A stretch of DNA of 48,877 nucleotides from CAZGUG01 sp964625335 (GTDB lineage: Bacteria; Bacillota; Clostridia; Ch29): NCBI GenBank assembly GCA_964625335.1, contig CAZVBE010000017.1, positions 1 to 48,877 on the forward strand, written 5' to 3'. A program made the position numbers and the translations under genes. Numbering within the stretch: position 1 is the stretch's first letter; every line of letters starts with the position of its first letter. This document shows, one piece after another, positions 42,416 through 48,877 of this stretch. Under the pieces are notes generated by a model that worked only from the letters and a program-made list of their open reading frames with translations, did not search any database and had not been told where the DNA came from.

Positions 42416-43510
42416 ATGAAGATTACTGACATAAAGCTTGGATATATTTCCGTTCCGTTAAAGAAACCCTTCAGGACTGCTTTGCGCAGCGTAAACAGTA
42501 TAGAGGATATTGTGGTAAAAATCGAAACCGATACAGGCAATGTCGGATACGGGGAAGCGCCTCCCACGGGAGTTATTACAGGAGATACAGCGGGTGCAAT
42601 AACAGGTGCCATAAAAGACCATATTAAGAAGCATCTAATGGGTATGGATATAGAAAACATGGAAGAGATAATGTTAAAATTGGACAGGTCGGTTGTAAAG
42701 AATACAAGCGCAAAGGCTGCAGTGGATATGGCAGTATATGATTTGTTCGGGCAGTTGTATAAGGTTCCGGTTTATAAACTGCTGGGCGGCTATAAAAATG
42801 AGATAACAACCGACATAACCATAAGTGTAAATGCCCCGGAGCAAATGGCCGCGGACAGTATAGAAGCAATAAACCGGGGGTATAGAACGCTTAAGATTAA
42901 GGTGGGCGGGGATTCCGCTTCGGACTTAAACCGCATGAAGGCTATAAGGGATGCCGTAGGATATAATGTGGATTTAAGAATAGACGCCAATCAGGGTTGG
43001 AATGCTAAGGAAGCAATAAATATACTAAGAGCGATGGAAGACGCCAATTTAAATGTTGAGCTTGTGGAACAGCCGGTGCCGGCCCACGACCTTGACGGGC
43101 TGAAACTGGTAACCGATAACGTTTCCATTCCGGTCTTAGCGGATGAAAGCGTATTTTCACCGAGGGATGCTGTGACTATAATGCAAATGCGTGCAGCCGA
43201 CCTGATAAATATCAAGCTGATGAAAACAGGAGGTATATATAACGCACTGAAGATTTGCACAATGGCCGAAGTGTACGGAGTGGAATGTATGCTGGGCTGC
43301 ATGCTGGAGGCTAAAATCAGTGTTACTGCAGCTGTTCATTTGGCTGCAGCAAAGAGCATAATTACGAAAATCGATTTGGACGGACCGGCATTATGCAGTG
43401 AGGATCCAATTGACGGGGGAGCAGTGTTTAAAGACTATAGGATTTTATTAACGGATGATCCCGGATTTGGATTTAACGGTATATATGGTGTTACTTACAG
43501 GTCCATATAA
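42416..43510 (+). CDS. Dipeptide epimerase (enolase superfamily, L-Ala-D/L-Glu type)
   Basis: 364 residues of the muconate-lactonising group of the enolase superfamily. The acid/base lysines lie in the KIKVGG segment near residue 161 and KLMKTGG near 265; metal ligands are in DANQGW, ELVEQP and DES. Close relatives racemise the second residue of L-Ala-D-Glu from peptidoglycan, or other dipeptides. ATG 42416 follows AAGGGAG; longer in-frame readings run through the preceding hairpin. Its neighbours support a role in D-residue peptide use, but the exact dipeptide is uncertain. Confidence 0.87.
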   Translation: MKITDIKLGYISVPLKKPFRTALRSVNSIEDIVVKIETDTGNVGYGEAPPTGVITGDTAGAITGAIKDHIKKHLMGMDIENMEEIMLKLDRSVVKNTSAKAAVDMAVYDLFGQLYKVPVYKLLGGYKNEITTDITISVNAPEQMAADSIEAINRGYRTLKIKVGGDSASDLNRMKAIRDAVGYNVDLRIDANQGWNAKEAINILRAMEDANLNVELVEQPVPAHDLDGLKLVTDNVSIPVLADESVFSPRDAVTIMQMRAADLINIKLMKTGGIYNALKICTMAEVYGVECMLGCMLEAKISVTAAVHLAAAKSIITKIDLDGPALCSEDPIDGGAVFKDYRILLTDDPGFGFNGIYGVTYRSI

Positions 43511-43592
43511 ATCCCTATGTATTGTCTTAAAGCTTCAATAATGATATATTTTATTAAGATACTACTTAAATACAGAGGCTGGAGGGGACGCC

Positions 43593-44759
43593 ATGATTAG
43601 TGCCAGAAAGGAAATATTAGCTGTCAGGGATGATGTGGTGGGGCTGCGGAGGAAGATACATTTAAATCCCGAACTGGGTATGGAGGAATTTGAGACCTCC
43701 CGCACCATAAAGGAATATTTTGAAGGTTTTGGGACAGGGGTAAGAACTGATTTATTGGAAACTTCGGTTGTTGTGGATATAAAAGGGCAGGGGGGCGATA
43801 AATGTTACGCCTTCAGGGCTGATATGGACGCTCTTCCGGTTGAGGAGCAGACCGGACTTGAATTTTCGTCGACAAGAAGAGGCGTAATGCACGCCTGCGG
43901 GCACGACGGTCACGTGGCAATACTTGCAGGCCTTGGCAGGTATCTTTTGGAGAATAAAGACAAGCTCATACATAACGTGCGGCTTATCTTCCAGCCGGCG
44001 GAAGAGGGTCCGGGGGGCGCTCTTCCCCTTGTAAAGGCAGGGGTGCTTGAGGACCCGAAGGTTGACGGAATATTTGGCCTGCACCTGTACCCGGACCTCC
44101 GGGAAGGAAGGGTGGGGTTAAGAGCCGGCCCTATGATGGCCCAGACACGGGAACTGTACATAGAAATATACGGCGAAAGCAGTCACGGGGCCCAGCCCCA
44201 TAAGGGCAGGGATGCCGTGGTGGCTGCGGCTCATATGGTTACCGCCTACCAGAGCATAGTGAGCAGGTCGGTTGACCCTATGGAGCCTGCTCTATTTACC
44301 ATAGGCAGGGTTACCGCAGGAGAAAGAGTTAACATAATAGCGAAGAAAGCACGGATAGAAGGCACCATGAGGACCTTTCGTGAGGAAGATTACAATCTTG
44401 TACTGAATAGGATTAAAGCAATAACAGAGGGTATAGGAAAGGCCTTTGGGTGTGAAACCAGTATTGAATTCGGTTACGGACTGCCGGCGGTGGTGAATGA
44501 CCAGGAATTGTCCGGGCTTGTTTGTGCGGCTGCAGGGACGCAAAATACAGACATAATAGATCCCGTTATGCTGGCGGAGGACTTCTCCCATTACCAGAGG
44601 AGTGTGCCGGGAGTATTTTTTATGCTGGGAACAAGAAATGAAGACAGGGGATACGTTCATCCGCTCCATAGCTGCTATTACAATTTCAGCGAAGATGTTT
44701 TAACGGCGGGCATTGAAATGTATGTGAGTATACTCGAGGGACTTGGGGGTATTAAATAA
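43593..44759 (+). CDS. M20 family amidohydrolase (IAA-amino acid hydrolase/aminoacylase-like)
   Basis: A 388-residue zinc-dependent cytosolic hydrolase. The metal-binding segments HACGHDGHVA (near residue 100) and FQPAEEGPGG (near 132) are present, as is the lid domain (about 180-290). Family members cleave N-acyl amino acids, including acetylated diaminopimelate and related amides. GGAGGGG precedes ATG. It ends eight bases inside the convergent MarR gene. It may complete the peptide/acyl-amino-acid breakdown cluster or act in the acetylase lysine pathway; sequence alone does not separate these. Confidence 0.9.
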   Translation: MISARKEILAVRDDVVGLRRKIHLNPELGMEEFETSRTIKEYFEGFGTGVRTDLLETSVVVDIKGQGGDKCYAFRADMDALPVEEQTGLEFSSTRRGVMHACGHDGHVAILAGLGRYLLENKDKLIHNVRLIFQPAEEGPGGALPLVKAGVLEDPKVDGIFGLHLYPDLREGRVGLRAGPMMAQTRELYIEIYGESSHGAQPHKGRDAVVAAAHMVTAYQSIVSRSVDPMEPALFTIGRVTAGERVNIIAKKARIEGTMRTFREEDYNLVLNRIKAITEGIGKAFGCETSIEFGYGLPAVVNDQELSGLVCAAAGTQNTDIIDPVMLAEDFSHYQRSVPGVFFMLGTRNEDRGYVHPLHSCYYNFSEDVLTAGIEMYVSILEGLGGIK

Positions 44760-45189
44760 TTGTACCAAGCTGGTATTCCAGTTTTTTTAACAATATATAC
44801 AGAAGTTTTATTTCCAATTGGGTCATATCGGTGATACCGTAAACTTCCCCGCAGGAATCTCCGTATAACAGGGCTTTTCTTACCGTTTTACCCCTTGGAG
44901 TAAGGTTTATATAGCTTTTCCGCTTATCGGCCCTGCATTTGACCCTTTCAATTAACCCCTTTTGCTCCATGGCTTTAAGGGCTTCCGAGAGGGTGCTTTT
45001 GCTTATACTGCACCGCTTTGAAAGAATGGTATGGGTAAAGGAAAAATCACGGTCAATCTCGGACACAACCATTGACTGGTATGGTGAAAGACCCAGGGAA
45101 ACAAGGGTACACTTTTCATGGTTATCCAGCCCGAGGGATACTTTTTTTATTAGTTTAAATATTTCATGAAGCATTTCGGTTTGGCCCAT
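44752..45189 (-). CDS. MarR family transcriptional regulator
   Basis: 145 residues with a winged helix-turn-helix (about residues 45-110; segments SKSTLSEALKAMEQKGLIERVKC and DKRKSYINLTPRG). MarR proteins repress stress or efflux genes. ATG 45189 is eight bases after GGGAGG; an in-frame start at 45240 lacks a ribosome site. It is divergent from the CPBP protease gene and may control it. Confidence 0.88.
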   Translation of the reverse strand: MGQTEMLHEIFKLIKKVSLGLDNHEKCTLVSLGLSPYQSMVVSEIDRDFSFTHTILSKRCSISKSTLSEALKAMEQKGLIERVKCRADKRKSYINLTPRGKTVRKALLYGDSCGEVYGITDMTQLEIKLLYILLKKLEYQLGTII

Positions 45190-45343
45190 TCGGTTTGCCT
45201 CCCAATAGTTCGGTCTGGAACCATTATATTTCCAATACATGGGATTGTCAATGGACGACGGAAAAAGAAGTCCGGTTAAAGGATATACATGCGGTTTGGA
45301 GAATAATATGTAATACGTGCTGTTTATGGAAGGAGAATGGAAT

Positions 45344-46279
45344 TTGGGCAGGGGAAATTCGCTGACGCTACTGGGTATAAATACGGTATTTATGGTAACG
45401 GCGCTGCTTCTTATTACGCTGGGCTATTATTTGCAGGTACTTAATATATATATGGGGCTGATAGTCACCGAACTGGTTATCATTATGGTCCCGGTTCTGA
45501 TATATATAAAATGGAAAGGAGCGGACTTTAGAGAGGCGCTTCGGCTAAAGGGGATAAGCAAAGGAACGCTGTGGCTGTGTGTATTAATAACCCTTTGCGT
45601 CTATCCCGTCGGGCTGTTCCTTAATCTGCTTGGCAACCTTGCCCTGAGCATGTTCGGCGAGTTGATACCCGTTCCGATACCGGTGGCAGAAAGCCTCGGT
45701 GAATATGTAATAAACATTTTGGTTATCGGCCTGACGGCAGGGGTGGCCGAGGAGGTCTTCTTCCGGGGGTTTATTCTTAAAGGGTATGAGGGCTTTGGAC
45801 AAAGGAAGGCGATAATAATTTCCGCCCTGCTTTTTGGGATATTCCATTTTAATATTCAGAACTTTATTGGCCCCGTCTTTCTCGGCCTGGTTTTCGGATA
45901 TATGGCCGTCAGGACGGGGTCAATTATAGCGCCAATAGCCGGGCATTTTATAAACAATGCGGTTTCGGTCACCTTTATGTTTGCAGCGGGTATGGTTTCG
46001 GAGGCACCGTCCGGAGGATACGAAAGTGTTACCGGTACCCAGGTGCTGGCGGCCGGTTTGGTTTTCTGGGGTCTGTTTGCGGTGGCCGGAGGAGTATCAG
46101 CCCTCAGACTTTTTAGAAGGCTGGAAGGGCCGAAAGGCTTTGAAGGAACTGATAAGACAAGCGAAGGTTACGGGGTTATACAGCCGGTGCCGATGATTAG
46201 GGATTTTATTCCGGTGATTATTACAGCAGTTATATTTCTGGTATTTTGTCTAACCGAGTTTTTAATGATACTTAGCTGA
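45344..46279 (+). CDS. CPBP family intramembrane metalloprotease
   Basis: About 311 residues with at least eight hydrophobic helices. The CPBP/CAAX-protease motifs EEVFFRG, FHFN and HFINN form the metal-binding site inside the membrane. Members process membrane-bound substrates or act in bacteriocin immunity; the substrate here is unknown. The start is uncertain: TTG 45344 is well placed after AAGGAGA, whereas in-frame GTG 45317 or ATG 45326 precede that site. It is divergent from a MarR gene. Confidence 0.88.
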   Translation: MGRGNSLTLLGINTVFMVTALLLITLGYYLQVLNIYMGLIVTELVIIMVPVLIYIKWKGADFREALRLKGISKGTLWLCVLITLCVYPVGLFLNLLGNLALSMFGELIPVPIPVAESLGEYVINILVIGLTAGVAEEVFFRGFILKGYEGFGQRKAIIISALLFGIFHFNIQNFIGPVFLGLVFGYMAVRTGSIIAPIAGHFINNAVSVTFMFAAGMVSEAPSGGYESVTGTQVLAAGLVFWGLFAVAGGVSALRLFRRLEGPKGFEGTDKTSEGYGVIQPVPMIRDFIPVIITAVIFLVFCLTEFLMILS

Positions 46280-46351
46280 ACACCCTAACCTCCATGGGTT
46301 ACATATTTAACCGGGTATTATAGCATAATATGGGTTGAAGGAGGTATTCCC

Positions 46352-46567
46352 ATGACAAAGACAAAGAAACAAAAGAAAAAAAAGGAGAGACCCGGGGACA
46401 GGCTGAAGTATGAGATAGCATGTGAACTGGGTTTGGGCGAGAAGATAAAAACCCAGGGATGGGGTGGCCTTACTGCCGCCGAAACCGGCAGAATAGGAGG
46501 AATGCTCACAACCAGAAAAAAAGCACAAAGGACAGGGGAGATGCAAAACAAGAGCGCAGAGGGTTAA
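46352..46567 (+). CDS. Alpha/beta-type small acid-soluble spore protein
   Basis: 71 residues with the two conserved SASP segments: LKYEIACELGL and GWGGLTAAETGRIGGML. Such proteins coat DNA in the dormant spore and protect it; the Glu-Ile/Ala site is where the germination protease cuts. The N-terminus is strongly basic (lysine run). GAAGGAGG precedes ATG. It shows that the organism belongs to a spore-forming lineage and would normally be read by sigma-G RNA polymerase. Confidence 0.9.
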   Translation: MTKTKKQKKKKERPGDRLKYEIACELGLGEKIKTQGWGGLTAAETGRIGGMLTTRKKAQRTGEMQNKSAEG

Positions 46568-46728
46568 TACATTTGAATAAACGCACCGGTAAAAGGCATA
46601 TTCGGATATATAACTGGAAAAACTAATTTCAAAGTATAAATTCCAGGGAAACTAATGCGGTAGCTTGCAGCGGACAGATGCTAAATAAGGGGTGAAATGA
46701 TAAATTTTGTAGATGGAAGGGATTTTGT

Positions 46729-46756
46729 TTGACATAGCAAATAGCAGTGTGATAAA
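46729..46756 (+). promoter_or_regulatory. Sigma-A promoter of the cold-shock gene
   Basis: TTGACA (46729-46734) with GATAAA (46751-46756), spacer 16, preceded by TGT in an extended -10 arrangement. It leaves a 5' untranslated leader of about 50 bases with a small hairpin (TAGCT/AGCTA). Bases 46568-46728 hold no recognised gene. Confidence 0.6.
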
Positions 46757-46814
46757 CTCTTTGTAGTAGCTGGAAAGCTATTTTACTTTTAGGTTTTTAG
46801 GAGGAATGCATTAA

Positions 46815-47015
46815 ATGGAAAAAGGTAAAGTGAAGTGGTTCAACGCTGAGAAGGGTTACGGTTTCATCGAAAGGGAAAACGGAGAAGATGTTTTTGTCCA
46901 TTTCTCAGCTATCGAAATGGAAGGTTTTAAAACTTTGGAAGAAGGCCAGGAAGTGTCCTTTGAAATTGTTCAGGGTGCTAAGGGTCCTCAGGCTGCAAAT
47001 GTACAGTTAGCTTAA
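46815..47015 (+). CDS. Cold-shock protein (CspA family)
   Basis: A 66-residue single cold-shock OB-fold that binds single-stranded RNA or DNA. RNP1 KGYGFIE and RNP2 VFVHF motifs are both present. AGGAGGAA precedes ATG at the usual distance. It is a single-gene unit with its own promoter and terminator. Confidence 0.96.
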   Translation: MEKGKVKWFNAEKGYGFIERENGEDVFVHFSAIEMEGFKTLEEGQEVSFEIVQGAKGPQAANVQLA

Positions 47016-47052
47016 CATATTAGTTTAGCTTTTGCATTTGATAGCGGTATAT

Positions 47053-47077
47053 AAACCTCGTCAACCGACGGGGTTTT
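47053..47077 (+). terminator. Terminator after the cold-shock gene
   Basis: Stem AAACCTCGTC / GACGGGGTTT with an AACC loop and T tail, 37 bases after the stop codon. Confidence 0.85.
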
Positions 47078-47102
47078 ATCATTATTCTGGGGGGATTTTA
47101 AA

Positions 47103-47981
47103 ATGGATTATGCGGTTAGAGCCATAGACAGCAGTGGCAGTATAAGGGCCTTTGCGGCGGTTACTACCCGTTTGGCAGGGCAGGCGGCAGAAATCCACAG
47201 GTGTTCTCCGACCGGTGCGGCAGCCCTCGGCAGAAGCCTGACAGCTGCATTCCTCATGGGGCTTATGTTCAAAAATGATAATAACCGGCTGACGCTGCAA
47301 ATTGCCGGGGGAGGCCCGCTAGGCAGGATTGTTGTGGTTGCAAATGCCCTTGGTGAGGTAAAGGGATATGCCGATGTGCCGCAGGCGGACTTGCCGCTTA
47401 AGCCCTCGGGTAAGCTTGATGTTGGAGGATTGGTGGGAAAGGACGGTTGCCTGACGGTCATCAAGGACCTCGGACTTAAGGAGCCCTATTTAGGGAAGGT
47501 TGAGCTGGTATCCGGGGAAATTGCGGAGGATATGGCCGCATATTTCACCTATTCGGAGCAAACCCCGTCTGCAGTAGCTCTGGGGGTGCTGGTGGGAACA
47601 AACCTTTCGGTACGGGCATCGGGCGGATATTTGATACAGCTTATGCCGGATGCAGGTGACAGGAAGGCGGAGAGGATACAGGAGCGACTGATGGACATAA
47701 AACCTGTATCTATGCTGGTTGATGAAGGATACAGCCCCGAGGGGATATTGGAGCATGTTTTGCAAGGCACCGATTTGAGATTTCTTGAAACAAAACCTTT
47801 GAAGCTGAAGTGCGACTGTTCAAAAAAACGCCTGGAAGAGGTATTGATAAGCCTTGGAAAGGATGATATCAAAGATATGCTGGAGAAGGACGGAAAGGCG
47901 GAAGTGGTGTGTCATTTCTGTAACAGCAGATATCTTTTTAACGCCGGTGAGCTGGAAAGGCTGTTAGAGGCAGCGCTGTGA
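47103..47981 (+). CDS. hslO: Hsp33 redox-regulated chaperone
   Basis: A 292-residue cytosolic holdase that becomes active when its zinc-binding cysteines are oxidised. The C-terminal zinc site has CDC (near residue 238) and CHFC (near residue 270), the normal CxC...CxxC pattern. The N-terminal domain matches the family (RCSP-like HRCSPTGAAALGR). The ATG follows GGGGGG seven bases away. It sits near other stress genes (Hsp20, cold-shock protein). Confidence 0.96.
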   Translation: MDYAVRAIDSSGSIRAFAAVTTRLAGQAAEIHRCSPTGAAALGRSLTAAFLMGLMFKNDNNRLTLQIAGGGPLGRIVVVANALGEVKGYADVPQADLPLKPSGKLDVGGLVGKDGCLTVIKDLGLKEPYLGKVELVSGEIAEDMAAYFTYSEQTPSAVALGVLVGTNLSVRASGGYLIQLMPDAGDRKAERIQERLMDIKPVSMLVDEGYSPEGILEHVLQGTDLRFLETKPLKLKCDCSKKRLEEVLISLGKDDIKDMLEKDGKAEVVCHFCNSRYLFNAGELERLLEAAL

Positions 47982-48076
47982 AAAGTAACCATTTGTATAC
48001 CCCCTCCATATATATATATAGGGGCATTACTATCTGAAAGGTGGAATGTCGGCATAAATTCCGAAGGAGGGGTTGG

Positions 48077-48232
48077 ATGTCAGACTTTATAGAAAGGCTG
48101 GCTGTGTTTACCAAACTGTATGGAAAATATTTTTTCCTGCTTATAATAATTATACTATTTTTCGCCGCTGCATTTGAACCGGAAGTTTACTACGAACAGC
48201 CTGAACAGGAAAACGAAGAAACAGGTGAATAA
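48077..48232 (+). CDS. Small single-pass membrane protein
   Basis: 51 residues with one strong membrane helix (about 15-34, LIIIILFF core) and an acidic Glu-rich tail. ATG 48077 follows GGAGGGG; an upstream in-frame codon is less well placed. The family was not recognised. It ends in the terminator at 48248-48278. Confidence 0.6.
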   Translation: MSDFIERLAVFTKLYGKYFFLLIIIILFFAAAFEPEVYYEQPEQENEETGE

Positions 48233-48247
48233 CGGTATCATGCACTT

Positions 48248-48278
48248 AAACCCCCGGGTCAGACAAACCCGGGGGTTT
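48248..48278. terminator. Bidirectional terminator
   Basis: A perfect 11-bp GC-rich stem AAACCCCCGGG / CCCGGGGGTTT with a nine-base loop lies between two convergent genes. T-runs on either side are short. Confidence 0.75.
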
Positions 48279-48282
48279 AAAC

Positions 48283-48720
48283 TTATTGGATATCAATTTT
48301 TTTGTTTTTGGAAGGCTGTTTGTTTTCTTTGGGAAGAAAGACCCTTAAAACTCCGTTCTCATAGCCGGCGGACACCCCGTCATGCTTCACATTATCCACC
48401 ACAAAGCTTCTGGCGAGCTTGCCGGATCTCCTTTCACGCCTTAAATAGCTGTCTCCCCGTTCTTCAAAATCCTCGTTATGCTCTGCGGTTATGGTGATAC
48501 GATTATCATTCATTTGGATGCCGATATCCTCTTTTTTGAATCCGGGCAGGTCTGCCTCTATAAGATACCGGTCGTCTTCCTCCCTGATGTCTACCCGCAT
48601 GCCTGCTGCAGGATTTTCTATGGAAGCAGGGAAGCCGGTGTCAAAAAAGTTCTCCCACAACCCGTCGGGTATAAGACCCCTGAAATTTCTGTCCTTCCTG
48701 AAGGGAATAAGGTCGAACAT
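48283..48720 (-). CDS. Hsp20 / alpha-crystallin family small heat shock protein
   Basis: 145 residues. The alpha-crystallin domain covers about residues 40-132 (DIREEDDRYLIEADLPGF through GVLRVFLPK, which includes the conserved A-x-x-ENGVL-type motif). It would prevent aggregation of unfolded proteins. ATG 48720 follows AAAGGAGG by seven bases; a longer in-frame reading has no support. No CIRCE (HrcA) operator was seen in the 157 bases upstream. Confidence 0.95.
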   Translation of the reverse strand: MFDLIPFRKDRNFRGLIPDGLWENFFDTGFPASIENPAAGMRVDIREEDDRYLIEADLPGFKKEDIGIQMNDNRITITAEHNEDFEERGDSYLRRERRSGKLARSFVVDNVKHDGVSAGYENGVLRVFLPKENKQPSKNKKIDIQ

Positions 48721-48877
48721 ATGGTTTCCTCCTTTACATAGAGAATAAGCTTTATATTTTAAGGTTATTATACCCGTGTGTGCTGCAAATATTGCCTCTT
48801 GTATTATATATTTATGCGTCACTCCTTAGAGTATAATTTTAGTTGGCAAGAATAAGAAAAAAACAGGAAGAAGGCAA

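Noticed and set aside
48721..48877. CIRCE operator before the Hsp20 gene
   Set aside because: No TTAGCACTC-N9-GAGTGCTAA-like inverted repeat is present.

Overview
The window comes from a chromosome of an endospore-forming, low-to-moderate GC Firmicute, most likely a Clostridia member. Supporting signs are an alpha/beta-type small acid-soluble spore protein (46352-46567), a valine T-box leader, a lysine riboswitch, the acetylase-type (DapH) lysine pathway, sigma-54 signals with an NtrC-type activator, strong GGAGG-type ribosome binding sites, and frequent AGG and ATA codons. No phage, plasmid or transposase gene was recognised, and the species was not identified.

Layout. 1-2740: copper export (copA, copZ). 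2899-7956: TetR regulator and a three-part ABC efflux system (ATPase, FtsX-type permease, membrane fusion protein). 7947-9750: a repeat-rich stretch with two inverted copies of a small palindromic element, two hypothetical genes, and a tandem array of seven 117-bp non-coding units. 9878-15448: housekeeping (pgsA, lepB, T-box-valS, folC). 15428-16094: a GDT1-family transporter gene and a zinc-ribbon gene. 16318-23933: a catabolic locus with a sigma-54-type promoter, AtuA-like and DUF4387 proteins, a class I glutamine amidotransferase-like hydrolase and a TRAP-type permease pair, followed by a soluble histidine kinase and a sigma-54-dependent response regulator. 24137-27803: MurE-like ligase, OB-fold protein, cysteine desulfidase-like protein. 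27836-32039: a PLP-enzyme/GNAT fusion and argG-argH. 32357-37535: lysC, then dapH, dapB, dapA and asd under a lysine riboswitch. 37810-44759: a second sigma-54-type promoter before a D-amino-acid/peptide catabolic cluster (D-aminoacylase, transporter, cytosolic beta-lactamase-fold hydrolase, DUF3870, dipeptide epimerase, M20 amidohydrolase). 44752-48720: MarR regulator, CPBP protease, spore protein, cold-shock protein, Hsp33, small membrane protein, Hsp20.

How it may fit together. The two predicted sigma-54 promoters (16318-16333 and 37810-37825) are closely alike in sequence and both precede catabolic gene clusters. The only sigma-54 activator visible lies at the end of the first cluster. 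My reading, which is inference, is that the organism induces uptake and breakdown of an unidentified organic acid or gamma-glutamyl-type compound (first cluster) and of D-residue-containing peptides such as cell-wall fragments (second cluster) through sigma-54.

The most unusual items are the 117-bp non-coding array, whose first unit supplies the last codons of the preceding gene, and a dispersed family of small hairpin elements with a conserved inner core and a covarying outer stem. One hairpin copy supplies the stop codon of the efflux adaptor gene and another forms the argH terminator. Further oddities are a duplicated cysteine-rich N-terminal extension on DapH, a MurE-like ligase without the usual diaminopimelate-recognition motif, and a threonine-synthase-like/GNAT fusion whose expected PLP lysine is displaced by one residue.
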